A stretch of DNA of 64,000 nt from Sphingomonas sabuli (GTDB lineage: Bacteria; Pseudomonadota; Alphaproteobacteria; Sphingomonadales; Sphingomonadaceae): NCBI RefSeq assembly GCF_014352855.1, contig NZ_CP060697.1:2449892-2513891 (forward strand), read 5' to 3'. The notes beneath the pieces are model-generated. The model ran no database searches and was not told the DNA's origin. It worked only from the letters and a program-made list of their open reading frames with translations. The position numbers and the translations under genes were made by a program. The first letter of the stretch is position 1. Every line of letters begins with the position of its first letter. Of the stretch, positions 45,663 to 52,944 are shown piece after piece.

Positions 45663-47201
45663 TCATTCGTCCTCGAAGCCCTTGTTGGCCACATCCCATT
45701 TGGCCTTGGCGTCGGCGGCGTCCTTGCGAATGACCGCATCGTAGAGCGCCCGGACTTTGTCGTACCACTTGCTCTGGTGCGGACTCAGCGCGAGGCTGGA
45801 CAATAGCTTGCCGGCGACGTCGAAGTTTTTCGTTTCGATGAAGCGGCCGGCCGCCTCCATGCGCAGCTTGGTGTCGCTGGGCGCCAGGGCGACGGCGTAT
45901 TCCAGGCCGTCCAGCGCATTGCGGGTCGGCGCTTTCCCCTCGTTGATGAAGGTTTGATAAAACAGCACCAGCGGTTCGGCATTTTCCGGGTCGATCCGGT
46001 TGGCGTTGCCGACGATCGCCCGGATCGCGTTCCAGTCGGTGGTGCGCGGCGATTTCTTCCCGACGACCATCATTGCCCGGGCCTTGGCGAGCATTGCCTG
46101 GTCGTTTCGGGGATTGAGCGCGAGCGCGCGGTCCGCGGCGGCGATCGCGGCTTGCGGGTCGTCGGCCTCCAGTTGAATCTGCGCGTCGATCAGCTGCACG
46201 GCCACTTCGTCCGGGTTGATCGTGGCCAGCCGCGACGCCTTGCGCGCCATTTCCCGGGCGAACCGCGGCTTGCCGCGGGCCAGCGCCATGCGCACGTCCA
46301 TCAGCTGCGCTTCACCGGCGCCGAGCGGTCGCACGGTGACAGGCGGGACCGTGAGCTTGGCCGCCGGGATGGTGGTGACGGTGAAGACGTCCTTGCGGAA
46401 GTAATTCCACAATTCCCGGTCGAGCGCCTTGAGATCGCCGAACGCCTGTTCCGCCGCCTTGCCCGCCGGAACGCCGGCTTCGATCTTGTCGATATAAGCG
46501 GACAGCTGGCCGCGACGGCTGAGGTCGAAGCTGAGCAGGTGGGTGAGCAGCCAGCCGTAGCCGTAAATGGACACCCATTCGGTCGAAGTGATTGAGCGGT
46601 AATCGCCGCTCAGCATCTCGCGCAGCGGCAGCTTGCCCGGGCGGTAGATGTCGCCGGCGCGATAGACCGGCGGCGCGCCGATGACGACGCTGCCATCCTT
46701 GTTGAATTTCGGGTTGGCGAAAAATTCGGCGAATCCTTCCGTCAGCCATGTGGGCAACGGACGGTCATTGTTCTGCAGTTGCAGGTGATGCGTGTATTCG
46801 TGGAAGAAGATGCTTTCCGCGCTGAGCGACCATTTGCCCTGGTCGGTTTCGCCTTCGCGCGGGATGAACGCGACCGAGCCGCTGGCTTTTGGAATGTAAA
46901 AGCCGGCGACGCCGCTGTCTTCCCACACCCGCCCGGCATAGATCTTCTTGATGTCGTCTATATCGTCGACAAGGTACAAGGTGACGCGGGTGGCGGCGCC
47001 GGGCGCGACATCCGGCACGCCGCGAGCTTCGCGGACAGCCGCGTCGAACCGCTCCAGCTTGGCCGCATAGTCGCGCAGCTCGTCCGCATCCTCGTCGGCA
47101 TAGACGGTGAAATGCTTGCTCCGCGCTTCATGCCATCTGGCGGCGGCGGGCGAACAGGTTGCCGCCAGCAAGGCGGCGGCGAGACAAATACGCAGTTTCA
47201 C
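45663..47201 (-). CDS. Exported gluzincin-like HExxH protein with TPR-type tail (copy 2)
   Basis: A 512-residue paralogue of the preceding entry, arranged in tandem on the same strand. A signal peptide (LRICLAAALLAATCSPAAA) precedes WHEARSKHFTVYAD. IFFHEYTHHLQLQ and LTEGFAEFFA supply the zinc site. TPR-like repeats such as AAIAADRALALNPRNDQAML follow. I start it at GTG 47201, where a GGGGG run gives a binding site; the open frame beyond belongs to shadow sequence over priA. Confidence 0.75.
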   Translation of the reverse strand: MKLRICLAAALLAATCSPAAARWHEARSKHFTVYADEDADELRDYAAKLERFDAAVREARGVPDVAPGAATRVTLYLVDDIDDIKKIYAGRVWEDSGVAGFYIPKASGSVAFIPREGETDQGKWSLSAESIFFHEYTHHLQLQNNDRPLPTWLTEGFAEFFANPKFNKDGSVVIGAPPVYRAGDIYRPGKLPLREMLSGDYRSITSTEWVSIYGYGWLLTHLLSFDLSRRGQLSAYIDKIEAGVPAGKAAEQAFGDLKALDRELWNYFRKDVFTVTTIPAAKLTVPPVTVRPLGAGEAQLMDVRMALARGKPRFAREMARKASRLATINPDEVAVQLIDAQIQLEADDPQAAIAAADRALALNPRNDQAMLAKARAMMVVGKKSPRTTDWNAIRAIVGNANRIDPENAEPLVLFYQTFINEGKAPTRNALDGLEYAVALAPSDTKLRMEAAGRFIETKNFDVAGKLLSSLALSPHQSKWYDKVRALYDAVIRKDAADAKAKWDVANKGFEDE

Positions 47202-47256
47202 GACAAACCCCCATTCCCCGAGCAGGACGAGGCTAACCGACTGAACGAGCTGGCGT

Positions 47257-49425
47257 CTAGAGAAAGCTGTAGGGGTCGACGTCGACGCTGACCCGCACCT
47301 TCGGACCCCATTCGACGCCCCCCAGCCAGTCGCGGATAACGTCCTGCACGTCGAGCGCGCGGGCGGCATGGACCAGGATGCGCTGGCGATGGCGGCCGCG
47401 CAGCATCGCCAGCGGCGCCGGGGCCGGGCCGAACACCGCCATGTCCTCGACCTTGGGCGCGGCATTGCCGATGCGACGGGCGGTGCCTTCGGCCTCGCCC
47501 TGGTCTTCCGACGACACGACGATCGCGGCCAGCCGGCCGAACGGCGGCATCGCGGCATCGCGCCGGGCCTCGGTCTCGGCGCTGTAGAAACCGGCCACGT
47601 CGCCGCGCACCAGGGCCGCTATGACCGGCGCTTCCGGATCGTGGCTTTGCACCAGCACGCGGCCGGGCTTGTCGCCGCGGCCGGCGCGGCCGGCGACCTG
47701 GCTGATCTGCTGGAAACTGCGCTCCGCCGCGCGCAGGTCGCCGCCCTGCAGCCCAAGGTCGGCGTCGACCACGCCGACCAGCGTCAGGTTGGGAAAATGA
47801 TAGCCCTTGGTCACCAGTTGCGTGCCGACGACGATGTCGATCGCGCCTGCCTCCATCTCTTCGACGAACTGGGCGGCGCGGGCGGGCGACCAGATGGTAT
47901 CGCTGGTGACGATGGCGGTGCGCGCGTCGGGAAACAGCTCGGCGACCTCGTCGGCGATCCGCTCCACCCCGGGACCGCAGGCGACCAGGCTGTCCTCCTC
48001 GCCGCATTCGGGACACGCCTTGGGCGGCGGCATGACATGGCCGCAATGGTGGCAGGCGAGCCGGTGCATCAACCGGTGCTCGACCATCCAGGCGGTGCAG
48101 TTGGGACATTGAAACCGGTGGCCGCAATGCCGGCACAGGGTCAGCGGCGCGAAGCCGCGGCGGTTGAGGAACAGCAGCGATTGCTCGCCCGCCGCCAGAT
48201 TGGCCTCGATCTCCGCGACCAGCGACGGCGCCAGCCAGCGCCCGCGCGGCGGCATGTCCTGGGTCATGTCGACGGCGCGGATTTCGGGCAGTTCGGCCCC
48301 GGCAAAACGACTGGGCAGCACGACCTCGCGATAGCGGCCAAGCTCGACCATCTGCTTGCTTTCGATGGCGGGCGTGGCGGACGACAGGATCACCGGAATG
48401 TCCTCGAACATCGCGCGCATCACCGCGGTGTCGCGGGCGTGATACTGGACCCCGTCTTCCTGCTTGAAACTGGGTTCATGCGCTTCGTCGACGACGATCA
48501 GGCCCAGCGCGGGGTAGGGCAGGAACAGCGCCGAACGGGCGCCGACCACGACCTGCGCCTCGCCGCTGGCGATGCCGCGCCAGGCGCGCCGCCGTTCCGA
48601 TGAGCGAAGCCCGGAATGCCACGCCACCGGCGGGCAGCCGAAGCGCGCCTCGAACCGCTTCAGGAAAGGCTCGGTCAATGCGATTTCGGGGAGCAAAACC
48701 AGCGCTTGCCGCCCGGCACGAAGGGCCGCGGCAATGGCTTCGAAATAGACTTCCGTCTTGCCCGATCCGGTCACCCCGTCGAGCAAGACCGGATCGAAAC
48801 CATCGGCGATGCCGCCCGCCAGCGATGCCGCGGCGTCGACCTGGTCACTGTTCAGTGCCGGCGGCGCGAAGTCCGGATCAGGGACCGGCAGCGGGCGGTC
48901 CGCATCCACCTGCACGGCTTCCAGCGCGCCGGCGTTGACGAGTCCGCGCAGCACCGCGTCGCTCACCTCGGCGATGTCGGCCAGTTCGCGGATCGTGCCT
49001 TGCCGGCCGGCCAGCCGCTCCAAAGCCCGCTCGCGTTGCGGGGTCAGGCGCGGCGGGACGGCGCCGGTCGGCCGATATTCGGTCAGTTGCCGCGGCCCGT
49101 CGAGCGCCGCGCTGGACGGCAGCACCATGCGCAATACGGACGCCAGCGGCGCGAGATAATAATCGGCGGTCCATTCGCACAATCGCCGCAGCGGCGCGGC
49201 GATCGGCGGTACGTCGAGCAGGCCGGCCAGCGGCCGCAGCCGGTTGTCGCCAACTTCCTCGCTCGGCAGCCGCTCCGCCTCCCACGCGACGCCGAGCATC
49301 TGGCGCGGGCCGAGCGGCGCGACGACGACACTGCCCGGCTCGACCGCCATGCCGTCGGGCACGCGGTAATCGAGCGGGCCCAGCGCGGCGTTGAGGGTGA
49401 CTATTCGGGCGCGGGGAAGGGCCAT
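47257..49425 (-). CDS. priA: Primosomal replication protein N' (PriA helicase)
   Basis: A 722-residue superfamily 2 helicase that restarts stalled forks. The 3'-DNA-binding domain opens with MALPRARIVTLNAALGPLDY. Helicase motifs are Walker A GVTGSGKTEVYFE, DEAH in VVDEAHEPSFKQED, and motif V/VI in QVAGRAGRGDKPG. Eight cysteines in CRHCGHRFQCPNC, CHHCGH and CPECGEE form the two zinc sites. The ATG at 49425 matches the family N-terminus. Confidence 0.95.
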   Translation of the reverse strand: MALPRARIVTLNAALGPLDYRVPDGMAVEPGSVVVAPLGPRQMLGVAWEAERLPSEEVGDNRLRPLAGLLDVPPIAAPLRRLCEWTADYYLAPLASVLRMVLPSSAALDGPRQLTEYRPTGAVPPRLTPQRERALERLAGRQGTIRELADIAEVSDAVLRGLVNAGALEAVQVDADRPLPVPDPDFAPPALNSDQVDAAASLAGGIADGFDPVLLDGVTGSGKTEVYFEAIAAALRAGRQALVLLPEIALTEPFLKRFEARFGCPPVAWHSGLRSSERRRAWRGIASGEAQVVVGARSALFLPYPALGLIVVDEAHEPSFKQEDGVQYHARDTAVMRAMFEDIPVILSSATPAIESKQMVELGRYREVVLPSRFAGAELPEIRAVDMTQDMPPRGRWLAPSLVAEIEANLAAGEQSLLFLNRRGFAPLTLCRHCGHRFQCPNCTAWMVEHRLMHRLACHHCGHVMPPPKACPECGEEDSLVACGPGVERIADEVAELFPDARTAIVTSDTIWSPARAAQFVEEMEAGAIDIVVGTQLVTKGYHFPNLTLVGVVDADLGLQGGDLRAAERSFQQISQVAGRAGRGDKPGRVLVQSHDPEAPVIAALVRGDVAGFYSAETEARRDAAMPPFGRLAAIVVSSEDQGEAEGTARRIGNAAPKVEDMAVFGPAPAPLAMLRGRHRQRILVHAARALDVQDVIRDWLGGVEWGPKVRVSVDVDPYSFL

Positions 49426-49464
49426 TGCGGGGTCATTGGAAGGGGCCGCGGCGCGGCGCAACCG

Positions 49465-50550
49465 TCAAGGCGCGATGTTGGTCAGGATGAACGCGCCGAA
49501 GATGACCAAATGGACGGCGCCGTGCAGGACGGTTGTGCGGCCGCGGGCGATCGACAGCGAGGCGATGAAGAGGGTCAGTGCGAGCAGCGCCATTGACGAC
49601 GGCCGCAGGCCAAGCGCAAGCGGCAGGTCGAGGATGAAGCTGGCGACGGTCACGGCAGGAATGGTCAGGCCGATGGTCGCCAGCGCCGAACCAAGCGCGA
49701 GGTTGAGGCTGGTCTGCAACTGCCCGGCGCGCGCGGCGCGGACCGCGGCGACGCTTTCAGGCAGCAGGACAATGCCGGCGATGGCCACGCCGACCATCGC
49801 CAGCGGCAGGCCGGCGGCGGCCACCGCGTCCTCCAGCGGATTGGACAGCGACTTCGCCATCAGCACGACCGCCACCAGGCTGACGCACAGCAAGGCGAAG
49901 GACTGCCACGCCTGCCGGACGCTGGGCCGGGGCGCCTCGTCTCGGTGCAGCTCGCGCATTTCCGCCGACGGCAGGAAATAGGCGCGGTGGCGGATGGTCT
50001 GGACGAAAACAAAGGTCAGGTAGAGCACCAGCGAACAGACCGCGACGAAGCCCAGCTGAAGCGGCGAATAGACCGGCCCCGGCACCGTCGAGGTGAAGTT
50101 GGGCAGGATCAGCGTCAGCACGATCAAGGTCGCCAGCGTGCTCAGCGCCGCGGTTACCCCGGTGCGGGTGAAGCGCTGCTCGCCCAGGCGAAAGCCGCCG
50201 ACCAGCAGGCACAGGCCAAGCAGGAAGTTGAGGATAATCATCGCCGCGGCGAACACCGTGTCGCGAGCCAGCGAACTGGTCGTTTCCGGATTGGCCAGCA
50301 TCAGCGAAAGGATCAGCCCGACCTCGATGACCGTCACGGCGACGGCCAAGACCAGCGTGCCGAACGGCTCGCCGATGCGATGCGCCACCGTCTCCGCGTG
50401 GTGGACGGCGGCCAGCACGACCGCGACCAGCACAACGCCGGTGATCGCCGGGCCGGTCCCGACAGCAATCGCCAGCCAAGCCAGAACGGGCGCAAGCCAG
50501 GTTCCGGCGGCGAGGAGGCGCGAAGGCAAAGTGGTCGGCGCTGCGGTCAT
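49465..50550 (-). CDS. Calcium/proton antiporter (ChaA/CaCA type)
   Basis: A 361-residue membrane protein with about eleven hydrophobic segments. The two inverted alpha repeats are visible: VAVTVIEVGLILSLML in the first half and GIVLLPESVAAVRAARAG with LNLALGSALATIGLTIP in the second, each with a membrane-embedded Glu. ChaA relatives export Ca2+ or Na+ against protons. Starts at 50571 (TTG), 50559 or 50550 are possible. Confidence 0.88.
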   Translation of the reverse strand: MTAAPTTLPSRLLAAGTWLAPVLAWLAIAVGTGPAITGVVLVAVVLAAVHHAETVAHRIGEPFGTLVLAVAVTVIEVGLILSLMLANPETTSSLARDTVFAAAMIILNFLLGLCLLVGGFRLGEQRFTRTGVTAALSTLATLIVLTLILPNFTSTVPGPVYSPLQLGFVAVCSLVLYLTFVFVQTIRHRAYFLPSAEMRELHRDEAPRPSVRQAWQSFALLCVSLVAVVLMAKSLSNPLEDAVAAAGLPLAMVGVAIAGIVLLPESVAAVRAARAGQLQTSLNLALGSALATIGLTIPAVTVASFILDLPLALGLRPSSMALLALTLFIASLSIARGRTTVLHGAVHLVIFGAFILTNIAP

Positions 50551-50631
50551 GCTGCCCATGTGGGCAAGCAAGGCCGCAACGTCGACCCCAAGTGGAAGTT
50601 GATGCCTTCCGGCAGCTTGGCGAGGGTAAGC

Positions 50632-51432
50632 CTACTTGCGCGTTTGTGCTGCTTTCGAAACCTCGCGGGCTGCCTGGTCGATGACGTCCGCGACGGCGGC
50701 CGGCTGGGTGGTGAAGACGGCATGGCTGCCGGGCACGTCGACGATGCGGGCGCCGATGCGCTTTGCCATGCCCTGCAGCATGCCCTTGCCGAAGGCCTGG
50801 TCTTCGCGGGCGATGATCGCCCAGCTCGGCCGGGTCCGCCACGCGGCCTTTGTCAGCTTCGTTTCGAAGGCCGCCATGCGGATCGGCAGCTGCGAATCGC
50901 GCAGGAAGGCTGCGTCCGCGTCGTTCAGGTCGGCCGCGAAGGCCGACTGGAACTTGGCCGGGCGGACGATGCCGAAGCCGTCCGCGCTGACGTCGATCGC
51001 GAAGTTCGCTGCGGCGGGGTAACCCTTATACTGCTGGGCGGTCGTCTCGCCCGCGTCGGGAGCAAGCGCGGACACATAGACCAGGCCGGCGACCTTATCG
51101 TGGGCGCCGGCTTCGGTGATGATCGTCCCGCCCCAGCTGTGCCCGACCAGGATCGCCGGGCCCGTCAAACCATCGAGTATGCGGGTCGTCGCGGCCGTAT
51201 CGTCGGCAAGCGAGGTCAGGGGATTCTGCACGATCTTCACCGTGTATCCGCGCGCGGTGAGGCGGTCGTAGACGCCGCGCCAGCCGGAGCCGTCGACAAA
51301 TGCGCCGTGGACGAGGACCACGTTGCGAACTTTCTGGTCCTGGGGGAGGGAGGCCGGGCTCTGCGCATGGGCGCCGGTCGCAAGCGCTGCGGCGACGAGG
51401 GGAGCGAACATCGATTTGCGAAACTTGGACAC
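50632..51432 (-). CDS. Exported alpha/beta hydrolase
   Basis: A 266-residue alpha/beta-fold hydrolase with a signal peptide (cut after ATGAHA). VVLVHGAFVDGSGW is the oxyanion-hole loop, GHSWGGTII the nucleophile elbow (Ser), and PGSHAVF carries the catalytic His. The GTG at 51432 is seven bases after AAGGAG, which decides the start. It is divergent from an OhrR-like repressor and shares a promoter region with duplicated operators, so it is probably the repressor's target. Confidence 0.88.
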   Translation of the reverse strand: MSKFRKSMFAPLVAAALATGAHAQSPASLPQDQKVRNVVLVHGAFVDGSGWRGVYDRLTARGYTVKIVQNPLTSLADDTAATTRILDGLTGPAILVGHSWGGTIITEAGAHDKVAGLVYVSALAPDAGETTAQQYKGYPAAANFAIDVSADGFGIVRPAKFQSAFAADLNDADAAFLRDSQLPIRMAAFETKLTKAAWRTRPSWAIIAREDQAFGKGMLQGMAKRIGARIVDVPGSHAVFTTQPAAVADVIDQAAREVSKAAQTRK

Positions 51433-51446
51433 GGGCAATCTCCTTA

Positions 51447-51538
51447 AATCGTACGCGATTGAATCGAGCGCGACCTAAATGGTCGAGTCGGACAGAAAAG
51501 TCAATCGCTTGCGATTAAATCGAGAGATACCTAAGTTG
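51447..51538. promoter_or_regulatory. Duplicated palindromic operator in divergent promoter
   Basis: Two 14-base sites, AATCGTACGCGATT (51447-51460) and AATCGCTTGCGATT (51503-51516), are inverted repeats, each followed by (G/A)AATCGAG and, after a few bases, ACCTAA. The whole 36-base block recurs with a 56-base period. Between them CGACC-TAAAT-GGTCG (51471-51485) is another inverted repeat. Lying between the hydrolase and OhrR-like genes, these are probable binding sites of that regulator. Confidence 0.7.
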
Positions 51539-51576
51539 CTGGCGAACGCGCGGGTGGCGCATCAAAGGACAAGCTT

Positions 51577-52041
51577 TTGAAAAATCAGGATGAAGCGAAA
51601 ACCGACCTGGCGACATCGCTGGCCGATTTTCTCTGCTTCGCGGTCTATTCGACCAATCTCGCCTTCAACAAGGCGTACAAACCGCTCTTCGAAGAGGTCG
51701 GCCTGACCTATTCCCAATATGCCACGCTGATCGCGCTCAACGAGCAGGGCGACCAGACGGTCGGGCAGTTGGGGGAGAAGATGTTCCTCGAGTCGAGTAC
51801 GCTGACGCCCCTGCTCAAGCGGCTCGAGGCGGCCGGCTACGTCGTCCGGCGCCGCGACGAGAAGGACGAGCGGCAGGTCCGCGTGTCGCTGACGGACCAG
51901 GGCAGGGCGGTGTTCCAGAAGGCGTTCGACGGGCGCGAGGCGGTGATCGAGGCAACGGGACTGGAACCCGAAGACTTCGTTCGCCTTCAGTCCGACCTGA
52001 TCAAACTTCGCAACAATTTGCTCGGTTCGTCCCGGAAATAG
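51577..52041 (+). CDS. OhrR-like MarR family redox repressor
   Basis: A 154-residue winged-helix protein. DFLCFAVYSTNLAF holds Cys20, which aligns with the peroxide-reactive Cys15 of Bacillus OhrR; GLTYSQYATLIALNEQGDQTV, SSTLTPLLKRLEAAGYV and DEKDERQVRVSLTDQG are the usual OhrR/MarR blocks. Start is TTG at 51577 with AAAGGA seven bases upstream. Organic hydroperoxide sensing is likely, but the divergent neighbour is a hydrolase, not Ohr. Confidence 0.88.
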   Translation: MKNQDEAKTDLATSLADFLCFAVYSTNLAFNKAYKPLFEEVGLTYSQYATLIALNEQGDQTVGQLGEKMFLESSTLTPLLKRLEAAGYVVRRRDEKDERQVRVSLTDQGRAVFQKAFDGREAVIEATGLEPEDFVRLQSDLIKLRNNLLGSSRK

Positions 52042-52080
52042 TCACCGCCCGATCGTCACGCAGCCGGCACTGCAGCGAGG

Positions 52081-52863
52081 CTACTTGCCCCGCTTCTTGC
52101 GGTGGCTGTCGAGGTCCAGGATCGGGGTTTCCTCGCCGTCTTCGGGCATCAGGCCAAGGCGGCGGGCGACTTCCTGATAGGCCTGCTCGACATTGCCGAG
52201 GTCCTGGCGGAAGCGGTCCTTGTCGAGCTTCTCGTTCGACTTCAGGTCCCACAGGCGGCAGCCGTCGGGGCTGATTTCATCGGCCAGAATGATGCGCGCG
52301 TAATCGCCTTCCCACACGCGGCCGAACTCCAGCTTGAAGTCGACCAGGCGGATGCCGATCGCCGCGAACATGCCGGACAGGAAGTCGTTCACGCGGATCG
52401 CCATGTCGGCGATGTCGTTCATTTCTTCCTGGCTGGCCCAGCCGAAGCAGGCGATATGCTCTTCGCTGATCAGCGGATCGCCGAGCGCGTCGTCCTTGTA
52501 ATAATATTCGATGATCGTGCGCGGCAGCTGGTTGCCTTCCTCGATCCCCAGCCGCTTCGACAGCGATCCGGCGGCGACGTTGCGGATCACCACCTCGATG
52601 GGGACGATCTCGACCTGGCGAATCAGCTGTTCGCGCATGTTGAGCCGGCGGATGAAGTGCGTCGGCACGCCGATCCCGGCGAGCGCGGTGAAGATATGTT
52701 CGGAAATGCGGTTGTTGAGCACGCCCTTGCCGCTGATCGTCCCGCGCTTCTGGGCGTTGAACGCGGTCGCGTCGTCCTTGAAATACTGGATCAGCGTGCC
52801 CGGCTCGGGACCCTCGTAGAGGATCTTGGCCTTGCCTTCGTAGATCTGGCGGCGACGAGCCAT
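52081..52863 (-). CDS. purC: SAICAR synthetase
   Basis: A 260-residue ATP-dependent ligase that joins CAIR and aspartate in purine synthesis. It starts [20 protein letters not shown], and contains [26 protein letters not shown] and [14 protein letters not shown], all family signatures. It is a single gene, facing the OhrR-like gene with a 39-base gap. Confidence 0.97.
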   Translation of the reverse strand: MARRRQIYEGKAKILYEGPEPGTLIQYFKDDATAFNAQKRGTISGKGVLNNRISEHIFTALAGIGVPTHFIRRLNMREQLIRQVEIVPIEVVIRNVAAGSLSKRLGIEEGNQLPRTIIEYYYKDDALGDPLISEEHIACFGWASQEEMNDIADMAIRVNDFLSGMFAAIGIRLVDFKLEFGRVWEGDYARIILADEISPDGCRLWDLKSNEKLDKDRFRQDLGNVEQAYQEVARRLGLMPEDGEETPILDLDSHRKKRGK

Positions 52864-52944
52864 AAGCGGGACATACTCCGGCAGGATGTGATGGAGCGGC
52901 GCCTATAGGCGAGCCGCCGCTCCATCGCAATTGAGCGGCCGGGC

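Noticed and set aside
47202..47558. An N-terminal extension of the second gluzincin-like protein
   Set aside because: The extra residues are a shadow of the priA 3' end. The signal peptide starts at the GTG at 47201.
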